Shown one piece after another: positions 37,824 to 49,570 of a DNA stretch of 64,000 nucleotides. The notes beneath the pieces are model-generated. The model made no database searches. It saw nothing but the letters and a program-made list of their open reading frames with translations, and was not told the DNA's origin. The first letter of the stretch is position 1. Each line of letters starts with the position of its first letter. The position numbers and the translations under genes are program-made. The DNA comes from Paramecium octaurelia (taxonomy: Eukaryota; Ciliophora; Oligohymenophorea; Peniculida; Parameciidae): assembly GCA_905182995.1 (NCBI GenBank), contig CAJJDP010000084.1, positions 168,024 through 232,023 of the forward strand, written 5' to 3'.

Positions 37824-38561
37824 TCTTTTAAAATAATAATAGCTATTAATTTAATATTGCAAGTATCTAGAAATATATTTTTAATCTAATTTTATTATTT
37901 TATATAATTTTATTGATTTTATTATTTAAGATAATTAAAGTCATGATATTGTAAAGTACACCTTTTGAAATGTTTCTTATGAAGATGAATGTAGCTTTAA
38001 CAATTTATTATTGGGTTATTATTCATTTCTTAGTTAATATTTATAATATAAATTAGTAATAGCATAATTTAGGAAATTTTCACAAGTTTTAGCAATGATT
38101 ATTACTAATAAAATAAAACTTGTAAATATGCATTCAAAATACAAATTAAGAAATTGGAAATATTAAAAAAAGAATTTTAATTTAGCAAATAAAATTGTTG
38201 TTATACTCTTTTATAATGATAAAATCAATTCTATTAATGTACCTTCACTATTTATGAAAATTGTAGTACTTGGAATTTCCAGTAAATTGCAAACATAAGA
38301 AATAGCCATAACAATTGTTCATATATAATAATTCAAGTGAAAATATATACTGAATATAGTTTCTATCTTTATTAAATAGGCAGCTATTCTTTTGCAAATA
38401 TAATATTCATATTATTTCCATCTACAAGATTAAATTGAATAGATATTAGTCTAGAATATTTTTAGGAAAGACTAAAAAAGTAACTGAATGTTTATCCATA
38501 TTGAACAAAATTGAAATTGTTATATATAAATAATGTGATCTTAAACTTTATAAACTTAATT
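37824..38561. other. Intergenic, no gene seen
   Basis: About 740 very AT-rich bases; no supported frame or structure on either strand. Confidence 0.45.
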
Positions 38562-39194
38562 TCAAGCTGATTAAGATTATAGAATTATCTCATTTTTTTA
38601 TTTTAGTTCATTTTCTAATTCTTGAATTTATTGCTACTATTTTTGTATTATTTGATATGGTAATAGCTTAGATTCGTTAGGAATTTATTATTAAATAGGT
38701 TTGCAATTATAAATTGCTTGAGCTTAAACTTCTTAATCTTTTGGATTTGCCCCTATAATTGCTAGAACCTAAATCCTATATATTTAAAATACATCTTCTA
38801 TATAAGGAGCACTATTTTTACCACTTACGGCTGCTCTATAAATAGCTTACAATAATAGATTTGTATTCTCTGGTTCCAACCCTGCAGCTATTTTACCAGG
38901 CTTAGCAGCAATTTCTTCCTTTAACATCATGGATGTCAACTCTATTATCTTTTATAGGAACATAAGCTTTTTTTGTTTATTATCATAGTAAGTAACATCT
39001 AATTCATCATCTGTATAAAGACCATTTATAAAACCTAAAAAAAATTTAAATTGGAAACCTGTTAATTTAGTTGTTTCCATTATAATATCGAATATATATT
39101 TAAAAGGTGGTTTTTCAAGTAGTTTCTATGTCATTTTTGGCTTTTCAAATAGAGCACTATACAAATCAGCTGTAGGTTTCCAAAAGTCTGCCAT
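38562..39194 (-). CDS. Short IFT54 paralog lacking the normal tail
   Basis: Predicted 202 residues; one 24-nt intron. The first 135 residues are very similar to IFT54 at 35023-36481 (same MADFWKPTADLYSALFEKPK start, LLEKPPFKYIFDIIMETTK, KPGKIAAGLEPENTNLLLQ). Differences include GLYTDDELDVTYYDNKQ. After the CH-like domain the sequence diverges completely: VLAIIGANPKDQEV and a short coiled coil (LENELKQKNEIILQ), then TGA. The Pro/Glu linker and the C-terminal IFT20-binding coiled coil are absent. The frame is intact, so it may be a working gene rather than a pseudogene. It could bind tubulin or kinesin like the IFT54 CH domain without joining the IFT-B complex; that is inference. Confidence 0.8.
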
Positions 39195-39711
39195 TATTTT
39201 ATTAAAAAAAACAAATACAAATAATTTATCTTGGAGCAATTTATATTATTCAATTAATTTACTAAAACCTTTAGAATAAAATCTATTTGATTCTGAGCCT
39301 GGACTTCATTCAATTACGATTTGTCATCCTTCTCTAGCTAATTGTAAAAAAAAAACTTATTGGAAGTGAATTTTTATGGTGAAAATTTCAATTTGGCCAA
39401 GATTAGATTCACTTAAAAAATTTCTGATTTAGTCTACAATAATAGAAGACTTTTTTATTGGTAGATTTTAAATACTTACAAAATGATATCCATATTAAAT
39501 ATTGATAGATTTAAACTATTCATTTATTTTCTTAAATGGAATCACTCTAATTTTGTTATAGATTTAAATTCATGAAGATATACTATTACTATTAATTCAT
39601 ACACCATCTTTATTAAAAGAAATGTAATGCATAAGTAATATTAATCTGAGAAATATATACATTAGAAAGGTCATTAATTAATATATATATTAACCTAAAA
39701 TTTGTAGATAA
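39195..39711. other. Intergenic, no gene seen
   Basis: About 520 AT-rich bases between the start of the short IFT54 paralog and the stop of the next minus-strand gene. Nothing supported. Confidence 0.45.
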
Positions 39712-41689
39712 TCATTTATATTAATTGAATTGATTATTAAAGGATCCTTGAAGGGTATTTTGTTGAGAAGAAGGATATTGATTTTGGAATCCTTTTTCTT
39801 AAGATTAAATAGGTCTTGCTGTAGTCAATTTTTATTAAAAAGATTAGTTATGGATTTCATTTTCTAAGTATCTTATACGATTATCCTAATGCATTATTTA
39901 TTCCTAAATTAAAATATGATAGATTACTCTCATCTTTTTCATTTCGTTTTCTTATTAGGCATTTCTCTCAATTATGATCTAATTTTATTATTTGAGTTAA
40001 TAATTTTCTTTAAATCATAAGATTATTATTACCTGAATTGATTTACTTTACTTATTTTTCATACAAGATAAGATCATTGTGCATTTCCTTCATTTTTGCA
40101 AAATTATGATTAATTTCACTTTTGTTTTATGTATCAATATGTGTAATTTATTCTAGTTATCCTTTTTATGCTTAAAGCTATTATTCCAAATTGAGTATGA
40201 TAGTATCTTTCTTTTTGAGTTCGTTTTCTAATCCTTGCATCTATCCTTAACACTTTTCAAAATTAGATTTCAATTCCATTTACTTTAATTAGAGAGTGTC
40301 TAAGGTTCCTTGTTTTTTAATTAATTCTTAATCTAATTATTAGCATTGTAATTCAAGTTAATTTTTAGATTTGGATAATTGCAGAGACTATTCAGATAAT
40401 CTCTTATTTTCTTATTCTAAATGCATTAATTTTTATTGTAAATTCAAGTATTCTTATTTGCCATTTTTTAAGGTCATATGAAGTTTATCAATTTCTTTAG
40501 TTTCTAAATATCAAGATATAAGTATTACATTTAATGGTTTATTGTGTTTAGGCTTAAAACTTTTCGTCTAATTTTAAGTATTGATTTTTGGTAGTGTATA
40601 ATTCCTTTTCTTTGAGTTCTAGTTATTTTACCTATTATTTTTGTAATTCAATTTGATGAGTTTGATTGGTTAAATTTTTTTGGAGTAAACTTAGTTATCC
40701 TTGCAATTCTGTATTTTAAATGGTAGCTCTGTGCAAGGATTCATTATAACCATCTTGTGCTTTTTTGAACTCAAAGTTAAGGACATCTAAAGTAGATTTC
40801 ATTTTTTTATTATCTGAAAACAATTATTCCTATTGCTCCCTTTGTTGTTATATTTTAACATCTTTGTCTCTTATTTATTGTTTATATGCTTCTATGTATT
40901 CCTTTAGATTGTGATTCTCATTTTCAGTGCTTTGATATTGAATTAATTCCCTATTTAGATCTTGAGCTTATTCTTTCAGTTATTAAATTAATATGACCTA
41001 TTCTTAATATTTCTTAGTTAAGCCCGAATACTCTTCTAATTTGTTTTGTAAACGGTCCAATTCATTTACCTTAAATTAGTTCTCTTATATAAGATCTGCT
41101 TTTCTTCTGACTTCCGATTTAAGTTTGACAATCATTTCTTCCTAATAGTCTATTTTAGCTTTCATTTCTAGTTCCTATGATTTCTGGATCCTATAAGACT
41201 GCCTAGAGTAGTTAGATACATATATGTACAATTCTAAGGAGAGCTGCTCCACCAATTTTTTTAGTGAATTGTTCTCGAATACCAATTTCTTGTTTTGGGA
41301 TCTTAATAAAAGTGGAATGATTCATTACTTTAGATCTTCACCTTGATCCATCAGATGTTGCTATTACTCTAGCAGCATTTGTTCATGAGGATTGGTTAAG
41401 ATAGGGATGTAGCTATAGGATTGATCTTTTTGGGAGAGATTGGACCTCTATCTAAGAATGATTATATGTTTACGATTGTCGATCATTATCAAGTGGTTGG
41501 TGTTATAGACTATAGAAACTAAGAAAATCAAGATTACAGATTGGATGGGAGCAATGTGTTGAAGGGGTGAGGCACAGGAGAGGTTAAGATATTGAGGCTG
41601 TTTTGTTTCGGTTTGTGTAAGGGGTTTGTAACTGGAATATCCTTTTCCTTTTGATAATCACTTTGGGCTAAATTATGATAAGAAAGCAT
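39712..41689 (-). CDS. Long coiled-coil protein, unknown
   Basis: Predicted 616 residues; introns of 28, 22, 27, 25 and 25 nt, exon sum divisible by three. After a Pro/Asn-rich N-terminus (MLSYHNLAQSDYQKEKD, NILTSPVPHPFNTLLPS) the protein is nearly continuous coiled coil from about residue 110 to 560 (KLVFENNSLKKLVEQL, ELDRLQNKLEEYSGLT, LENELKKKDTIILNLEQ). The last 60 residues are Gln/Asn-rich and end NNQFNQYK. No motor or enzyme motif. Likely structural; in Paramecium such proteins are common in basal-body and cortical structures, but that is not shown here. Its start lies about 160 bases from the retrotransposon insertion site. Confidence 0.8.
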
Positions 41690-41851
41690 CGGAATAATAA
41701 AATAATTAATAAAATATTGATGAACATGATTTACAGAAATGCTGAATTATGGTTTTTAATTAGTTATCCTTACATTTATGAACTGTAATTTGGAGCCATA
41801 AGCAGTTATAATTAGTGGTTCTATGTAGAAAACATTGATTAAATTTATTAT

Positions 41852-41859
41852 TATGATAA

Positions 41860-41863
<4 letters not shown>
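41852..41863. repeat. Target-site duplication, left
   Basis: TATGATAATGTT, directly followed by the (ATT)n tail; identical to 46152-46163. Confidence 0.8.

Positions 41864-41893
<30 letters not shown>
41864..41893. repeat. (ATT)10 tail of the retrotransposon
   Basis: Ten ATT units on the plus strand at the element's 3' end, directly abutting the target-site duplication. LINEs without poly(A) often end in such simple repeats. Confidence 0.75.
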
Positions 41894-41894
<1 letters not shown>

Positions 41895-41917
41895 TATTTA
41901 ACATAAAAATAACTCAA

Positions 41918-43534
41918 TCATTCAGTTAAAAGCTTTGCAATTATTTTTTCCAATCTATTACATTAGTTTTTTGGTTATTGTATTTACTAATTATTATTGA
42001 AGATGCCTCTTAGATTTATTAAAAACTCTGAAATATGGAAATTGGAATGGAAATTTATTATATGGCGGTATGAAAGATTACATTAGTGGGTCCTACAGAT
42101 TTTAGGGTACAGGTAGAACAGCTAATTAAAATTATTGGGGAGAAATTTGTATATTGAATTTTAATTCATTTCTTCTATCTCGTTAAAGTAATTATTGATA
42201 AAAGTAGTTTAACCAAAGTTTCCGTTGTTCATCCTACTGATAACCTTATTTGTATGCTTTGCTATAAGAAGTTCTAGAGGGGGTAATATCAAATCTAAAA
42301 ATTCGTTAGGTAAGCATTTAGGAAATCCACAAACCTTTTTAAAGCTAGATTTATATAATTTTTATAAGCGTTGAAATATGTTTTTGTATTTCTAGGTTGG
42401 GATTGAAGGACAAATATAGAGTATGTGTGGAAGGAGAAAAGTTTAGAATAATTAATATTTCTGCTTCCAATTAAGTTTTTAAGAAACCCATAGCAACTTT
42501 CCACTTAAAAATTTTAGAGTTTATTCTACTTTATCAAGCTATAGACTTATTTTTCCATTGTTCAATATATTTATTCCGAGGTATTTATAAGATTTCACAA
42601 TAGGAAATCCTTATATATTGTTATATTAACAGCGCTTATGATTTTGGATGAAAAAGATTCCACATTTTTTCTAGTTTAATCTAAGTTCATATTCTTCAGA
42701 AATTAAAACCAACTTTTATAAAAAGGATTGGATATTTCTATGAGCAATAATAATTACAATGTCGTCCGCAAATTCATAGGAAGTATAATTAAAATTACAG
42801 TTTTGTTTTAATGAAGCTAAAAAATCTTCAAGATATATATTAAAAAGTGCGGGAGACAGTGGAGATCCTTGAGGAACACCGTTTTAGAAGTAAAATGTGG
42901 TATTCATTTATGGGCAAATATAATGGAGATTTGTATAGAGGTGATTAAGGAATTTTATTTCGATGCCATCCAAAATTGATTTAGCAGATAAAATATTAAA
43001 TAGTCTTTATCTATTTATGCTATTGAAGGCATTGCTAAAATCAATAAAGATGCAATCCATTTTATCCTATTTCTTGTAACCAGTTAAAGTATTTAAGAGT
43101 CTGATGATATTTATTTGAGTAGATGAACCAGGAATGAATCCTGCTTGACCTTTAGATAAGCGAGTGGACAAATATTGTTATAGTCTTGGCAGAAATCTTA
43201 ATTCAAGCAGCTTAAATAGGGGACTTAGAATTGTAATAGGTCGAAACTAAGTTTTAGTAGGGATATCGGGGAAAACCTTGTTTAAGGGTACTAGTCTTGC
43301 TCTACAGCATGCGTAGTTGGTTTCAATTGTAGATTATTTCCATATATCACAAAAAATATGGACATTTTTACAATTCCTAATAAAATTGTCAGATACGCCA
43401 TCAAAGCTAATTGCTTTATTTCGTGACATCCTTCTTTGTAGCTCGGTTATATCAAGCGTATTTAAGGGGGGTAAAGAAGGAAGTTTTAAAGGGCGAAATT
43501 TTTGACCATTTGATATGATACTAAGTTAGGTAAG
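41918..43534 (-). CDS. LINE reverse transcriptase, block 1 (5' end cut by N)
   Basis: 539 codons open in the ciliate code from the N at 43535 to a TGA at 41918-41920. RT motifs: LPSLPPLNTLDITELQRR before domain 0, FRPITILSPLFKLLE, QAGFIPGSSTQINIIR, DCIFIDFSNAFNSIN (motif A), GVPQGSPLSPALFNIYL (motif B), YEFADDIVIII with the catalytic ADD (motif C), and SYKYLGINI. The C-terminal part is the thumb and a downstream extension; no endonuclease is in the block because the 5' part is missing. The ADD in place of the common YADD core is as in other FADD-type LINEs. Frame intact, so this family was recently active or is young. TAA/TAG glutamines show it is adapted to the host code. Confidence 0.88.
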
Positions 43535-43535
43535 N

Positions 43536-44859
43536 TGGGTCCTACAGATTTTAGGGTATAGGTAGAACAGCTAATTAAAATTATTGGGGAGAAATTTGTA
43601 AATTGAATTTTAATTCATTTCTTCTATCTCGTTAAAGTAATTATTGATAAAAATAATTTAACCAAAGTTTCCGTTGTTCATCCTACTGGTAACCTTAGTT
43701 GTATGCTTTGCTATAAGAAGTTCTAGAGGGGGTAATATCAGATCTAAAAATTCGTTAGGTAAGCAATTAGGAAATCCACAAACCTTTTTAAAGCTAGATT
43801 TATATAATTTTTATAAGCGTTGAAATATGTTTTTGTATTTCTAGGTTGGGATTGAAGGACAAATATAGAGTATGTGTGGAAGGAGAAAAGTTTAGAATAA
43901 TTAATATTTTTGCTTCCAGTTTAGTTTTTAAGAAACCCATAGCAACTTTCCACTTAAAAATTTTAGAGTTTATTCTACTTTATCAAGCTATAGACTTATT
44001 TTTCCATTGTTCAATATATTTATTCCGAAGTATTTATAAGATTTCACATAAGGAAATCCTTATTTATTGTTATATTAACAGCGCTTATCCACATTTTTTC
44101 TAGTTTAATCTAATTTCATATTCTTTAGAAATTAAAACCAACTTTTATAAAAAGGACTGGATATTTCTATGAGTAATAATAATTACAATGTCGTCCGCAA
44201 ATTCATAGGAAGTATAATTAAAATTACAGTTTTGTTTTAATGAAGCTAAAAAATCTTCAAGATATATATTAAAAAGTGCGGGAGACAGTGGAGATCCTTG
44301 AGGAACACCGTTTTAGAAGTAAAATGTGGTATTCATTTATGGGCAAATATAATGGAGATTTGTATAGAGGTGATTAAGGAATTTTATTTCGATGCCATCC
44401 AAAATTGATTTAGCAGATAAAATATTAAATAGTCTTTATCTATTTATGCTATTGAAGGCATTGCTAAAATCAATAAAGATGCAATCCATTTTATCCTATT
44501 TCTTGTAACCAGTTAAAGTATTTAAGAGTCTGATGATATTTATTTGAGTAGATGAACCAGGAATGAATCCTGCTTGACCTTTAGATAAGCGAGTGGACAA
44601 ATATTGTTATAGTCTTGGCAGAAATCTTAATTCAAGCAGCTTAAATAGGGGACTTAGAATTGTAATAGGTCGAAACTAAGTTTTAGTAGGGATATCGGGG
44701 AAAACCTTGTTTAAGGGTACTAGTCTTGCTCTACAGCATGCGTAGTTGGTTTCAATTGTAGATTATTTCCATATATCACAAAAAATATGGACATTTTTAC
44801 AATTCCTAATAAAATTGTCAGATACACCATCAAAGCTAATTGCTTTATTTCGTGACATC
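43536..44859 (-). pseudogene. LINE reverse transcriptase, block 2 (diverged, frameshifted)
   Basis: Matches 42087-43430 of block 1 with scattered substitutions (for example GGGTATAGG for GGGTACAGG, GCAATTAGG for GCATTTAGG) and a 20-base deletion after AGCGCTTAT at about 44089. The deletion breaks the frame between motif C and the thumb. Both ends are N joins (43535 and 44860). It is most likely another genomic copy of the element placed here by assembly. Confidence 0.75.
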
Positions 44860-44860
44860 N

Positions 44861-46151
44861 GGGAGAAATTTGTATATTGAATTTTAATTCATTTCTTCTA
44901 TCTCGTTAAAGTAATTATTGATAAAAGTAGTTTAACCAAAGTTTCCGTTGTTCATCCTACTGATAACCTTATTTGTATGCTTTGCTATAAGAAGTTCTAG
45001 AGGGGGTAATATCAAATCTAAAAATTCGTTAGGTAAGCATTTAGGAAATCCACAAACCTTTTTAAAGCTAGATTTATATAATTTTTATAAGCGTTGAAAT
45101 ATGTTTTTGTATTTCTAGGTTGGGATTGAAGGACAAATATAGAGTATGTGTGGAAGGAGAAAAGTTTAGAATAATTAATATTTCTGCTTCCAATTAAGTT
45201 TTTAAGAAACCCATAGCAACTTTCCACTTAAAAATTTTAGAGTTTATTCTACTTTATCAAGCTATAGACTTATTTTTCCATTGTTCAATATATTTATTCC
45301 GAGGTATTTATAAGATTTCACAATAGGAAATCCTTATATATTGTTATATTAACAGCGCTTATGATTTTGGATGAAAAAGATTCCACATTTTTTCTAGTTT
45401 AATCTAAGTTCATATTCTTCAGAAATTAAAACCAACTTTTATAAAAAGGATTGGATATTTCTATGAGCAATAATAATTACAATGTCGTCCGCAAATTCAT
45501 AGGAAGTATAATTAAAATTACAGTTTTGTTTTAATGAAGCTAAAAAATCTTCAAGATATATATTAAAAAGTGCGGGAGACAGTGGAGATCCTTGAGGAAC
45601 ACCGTTTTAGAAGTAAAATGTGGTATTCATTTATGGGCAAATATAATGGAGATTTGTATAGAGGTGATTAAGGAATTTTATTTCGATGCCATCCAAAATT
45701 GATTTAGCAGATAAAATATTAAATAGTCTTTATCTATTTATGCTATTGAAGGCATTGCTAAAATCAATAAAGATGCAATCCATTTTATCCTATTTCTTGT
45801 AACCAGTTAAAGTATTTAAGAGTCTGATGATATTTATTTGAGTAGATGAACCAGGAATGAATCCTGCTTGACCTTTAGATAAGCGAGTGGACAAATATTG
45901 TTATAGTCTTGGCAGAAATCTTAATTCAAGCAGCTTAAATAGGGGACTTAGAATTGTAATAGGTCGAAACTAAGTTTTAGTAGGGATATCGGGGAAAACC
46001 TTGTTTAAGGGTACTAGTCTTGCTCTACAGCATGTGTAGTTGGTTTCAATTGTAGATTATTTCCATATATCACAAAAAATATGGACATTTTTACAATTCC
46101 TAATAAAATTGTCAGATACGCCATCAAAGCTAATTGCTTTATTTCGTGACA
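44861..46151 (-). pseudogene. LINE reverse transcriptase, block 3 (5'-truncated)
   Basis: Colinear with 42138-43428 of block 1 without indels; the one difference noticed is T46035 versus C43312. It carries RT domains 0 to C in frame but ends on the left at an N and on the right at the target-site duplication, where similarity to block 1 stops at GTGACAT. The right end is therefore the true 5'-truncation point of the inserted element. Together with block 1 it gives a single truncated copy. Confidence 0.78.
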
Positions 46152-46163
46152 TATGATAATGTT
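46152..46163. repeat. Target-site duplication, right
   Basis: TATGATAATGTT at the 5'-truncated end of the element; identical to 41852-41863. The first T may be shared with the element. Confidence 0.8.
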
Positions 46164-46869
46164 GAATTGCATAATATATCAACTAATAAAAATCAACTAA
46201 ATTTAAGGAATTTTGTGATGAATTCTGTTATTGATAAAATTTCTTGTGTATTTATGTGATTATTTAATCAAAAACACTTGCTTTTTAATTTTAATTCGAG
46301 AGTGTTGATATCTATTCAAAATCTACTAAAATTTATTTTGGGATCTAACTTTAAATTTATGAAAGTACTCTATTAAAGTTTTGATTTGAAGTATAGAATG
46401 AACTATTGAAATTATGTAGGATCATTTTGGTAATTCTTATCAAAAAATGGAAAGAATATTTGGTATTTCATAAAATTTAATTACATTTTAAAATGAATTC
46501 TGCTCAAACTTTATAGTTTTGCATATTGTTTTGAAACAATTTATTTGTTTAAGCAATCAGCTCTTTAGCTATGCTATTCAATTGTTATATTAGTATCAAT
46601 TTCTTTAGAATAAGTCTCTATTTCAAATTGAATCGTAAGAATATACTATTTAGTCTGTTATTGTTATTTTCTGATATTTTGTATATAAAAAATAAGTAAA
46701 GGATTTTGTTAAGAAATCGATGGACACTATTTTTCAGGATAGCAAAATCAGTCTAAATACATATTACTATGTAGATGCACTTATTTTGGGGACAATTAAA
46801 CTCAATTAGTGGGGTAAATGATGGTATTGATTTATGTTTTTATGGAATTATTATAAATAATATACAAAT
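46164..46869. other. Intergenic, no gene seen
   Basis: About 700 AT-rich bases between the retrotransposon and the aquaporin gene. Before insertion this joined the spacer at 41690-41851. Confidence 0.45.
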
Positions 46870-47703
46870 ATGCAAAGATTCGAAAGTGATGTGAATGTGG
46901 AAGGAGAATCTTAGGCGGCTTACACTAGATTTGACTCGTCTCCTTCTGTTGGACAATTATCTGGTACACATTTAGAGAAACAAACAATAATCAAATCAAC
47001 TCTAATTGCATCAATTGGATCATTCATTTTTACTTATGGTATTTTGGCATCAGCAGGCAATAACACGGCCATCTTAGTCATATTCTTCTTAAGTGTACTA
47101 ATGACAGATCGTCTAACTGTATTCAATCCTGCTGTTAGCTTCATTGATTTACTCATGGCAAGAATTGGATTCCAAGAATTTATATTCAATGTAATTGGTT
47201 AAGTCGGAGGCAGTCTATTGGGTGCCATGGTGTGCTTCTTTGTTTTATAGGATTTCACTAATGCACCTTATTTGGATGCCAAAATTGGTGACAATTTAAT
47301 TGGCGTATTAGAATATATTCAATAAGTAAATAGTCAGTTGAAGGCGAATTGTTCGGCTCCATGTTGTTTATGATAGTATTGGTATTGCAGGAAGACGATT
47401 ACTTGAAATTCTCGGATGACAAATTAGAACATGCTCTGGTTGTGACTTTGGGATTTGGTGCAGCTCGTGTCTTGACATCTTAAGGACAGTCACTCTTCAA
47501 TCCAGCATTTGCTTTTAGGTATTCAAATGAAAGTATTTTCAAGTTTGGAATTATTCGAATGTATTTAGGATGGCACATGGGGTAGATTTGGATTCTTGTG
47601 GGTGTTTACTTGTACTCCCTTCATGGCATCAGTTGTGGCAATTATGTTCAATAGTCAAATATATAAGAGATTCTACGATAAGAAAATTTAATACGGATTT
47701 TGA
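46870..47703 (+). CDS. Aquaporin-like (MIP family) channel
   Basis: Predicted 259 residues; introns at 47305-47333 (29 nt) and 47519-47543 (25 nt). Six hydrophobic segments are visible. The first NPA box is in TVFNPAVSFIDLL (about residue 86) and the second in QSLFNPAFAFSLELF (about 200), where the intron splits AFAF from SLELF. The arginine that normally follows the second NPA (NPAR) is replaced by Phe, so the selectivity filter is non-standard. FGFLWVFTCTPFMASVVAI is helix 6, and the end is YKRFYDKKIQYGF. It would pass water or small solutes across a membrane; Paramecium uses such channels in the contractile-vacuole system, but location is not shown here. Confidence 0.85.
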
Positions 47704-47713
47704 TTTATTAATT

Positions 47714-49518
47714 ATGAGTTAAACATTTACAAAAGAGTAATAGTTATTAGTCGATGAAATCATAAGCAAGGGCTATAATCAGGATGATTTTGAAGACTTT
47801 GTATTGCACAAAGAACCCAACAAAGGTTCAAAATCCTTTCAATTCTTTAGGTTAAGATCTAACTCAATGGACATATGAGGAATTATTGAAAATCATCCAG
47901 CTATATCAATAAGAGAGTATCAAAATCTAATTATTATGCAGAAAAAGAACAATAATCAGATTCATATCAAATAGTCGAACTTGATTCTCCAGACATTTCT
48001 GATCAAATTCAAATTATAGATCGAGATACTTTTGTCCAAAAATAAACCTTGGAATCCATCAAAATCGTATATCATTGTACTACCTATCATTAGACTGATA
48101 AAATAGCCTTGATTCCATTTGAGAAGACTGTCACTTGCAAATAAATGTATTTTTTTATAGATGAAAACATCGAACTCTAATTTGACATCAGTCCGTATTT
48201 TATTCTAATAACATTCAAGTCCCATTCAAGAAGGAGGTGGCATTCTAGATTTTTTTTCAAAAACCATTGTATTCCCAATTCAAATTCTTCCAATGGAATG
48301 GAAGGTCAGAAGAACACTTCAGGATTTCATTCAACTCAGAAACATACTCTCAGCGGCATTTCCAGAGTACATTGTAAACTATTCTCTTATTTAGATTCCT
48401 TCCTTTCCTTACAACGACATCAATGACTATGATATTATCATGAAAGAGCAATAAAACATTGTCAAAGTCTTGAATGTAAAGTTCATCGATTACTTTTATT
48501 TAGGTATTCCTCTAGATATACAACAAAAAACCGATTATCAGAACAGTCCTTTCAAGTTTGCTTTTTTTAAATGAAGAAAATTCGAAGCAATTTTAATAGA
48601 AATTTTACAAAGAACAAGTTCTCTAAAAATAATATAACTTGAGTTAGAAGCAATCTAAAACTGGCACTCTGACTTTTTCATTCAATTAAAATCAATATCA
48701 AAAATACAAGGACTATTAAGTGTATTTAAATGGAGAATAAGGAAATTATGAGATCATCTAAAAATATTTGGAACAATTTGCTGAATTCACATATAAAGGT
48801 CAATAAAGTCTGGGTTACTCAATAGAAATGATTTAATCGTTGTGCAATTCACTTCCATAATATACAGAAGCTTAAGAATTTGGAAAAGCTCTGTGTATGA
48901 TTAAATCCTATTTTGTAATTTGAATCCATTATTTAGATAGCAAACTCAAAAAGACTTTGTCTTAAGGTCGACCAAATAAATCATGGATGTCCTCTTGATA
49001 ACTTTAGTTAAATTCAAGAATTCCAGATAGCAATTAACTGAATTGAAGACAAATCTCTTTGAGACTTTTTAAAACTTTTCAAATGAATTCAACCTCCTTG
49101 AAAAAAGGAAGGAAGATTTATTCGTAATAAGTAAATGCAATTTATATTTCATATAGAGGATCTGTAAAAATGGGGATTGAATTAAGAATAATAGCTTAAG
49201 GTTGATATCAATAAATGTTTTAATGATTTGAAATATGCCAAAGAAATCATGTTACCAAAAGACACCTTCTATGTAGATGAAAAAAGAGATCAATATGTCT
49301 ACATGCTTAATAAATTCAATGAATAATATGAATAACAATTCATAATTGAAACCGATAAACTGCTTAATGAAATTCAATATTATTTAGACAACATGAGATG
49401 CTATACAAACAATTAAGTAAGTAATCAACTTAATTTGTAGCTCCAAAATTGGGATTTCTTAATTTAGGAATATGAGGAATATAAAATATCGTATTAAAAA
49501 CAAATTTGTGTAAAATGA
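47714..49518 (+). CDS. Sorting nexin (PX domain, BAR-like helices)
   Basis: Predicted 549 residues; six introns of 25, 25, 25, 28, 26 and 26 nt, each needed to hold the frame. The N-terminal 120 residues include VELDSPDISDQIQII and a strand-rich part. The PX domain spans about 165-260: FPIQILPMEWKVRRTLQDF, LRNILSAAFPEYIV, and the ending KKPIIRTVLSSLLFLNEE. The rest is helical and BAR-like (KQIMDVLLITLVKFKNS, TNLFETFQNFSNEFNLLEK). PX-BAR proteins bind phosphoinositides on endosomes and shape tubules. It starts 10 bases after the aquaporin stop, same strand. The exact class (SNX1/2, 4, 7) is not determined. Confidence 0.8.
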
Positions 49519-49570
49519 GTTTTATTAATTGATTTCTTAACTTTAGTATTAAATATATTATTTAATGCAA

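Larger units (their letters stand above)
41852..46163 (-). mobile_element. LINE-type (non-LTR) retrotransposon insertion, assembled as three blocks
   Basis: A reverse-transcriptase-bearing element on the minus strand, bounded on both sides by the 12-bp direct repeat TATGATAATGTT (41852-41863 and 46152-46163). The left end has (ATT)10, that is an (AAT)n tail after the element's 3' end, as in I-type LINEs. At the right end the coding frame is cut abruptly (5' truncation), typical of target-primed reverse transcription. The interior is split by N at 43535 and 44860 into three overlapping blocks. Blocks 1 and 3 differ by one base seen (C43312 versus T46035); block 2 is a diverged copy. The real insertion is probably one 5'-truncated element of about 1.6 kb. 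Confidence 0.85.

Noticed and set aside
42295..42504. Identical 69-residue frames here and at 45018-45227
   Set aside because: Both are fragments of the reverse-transcriptase frame broken by TAA/TAG, in blocks 1 and 3 of the same element.
41852..46163. Tandem array of three genuine retrotransposons
   Set aside because: Only one pair of target-site repeats exists and the interior joins are single N; an assembly mosaic explains it better.
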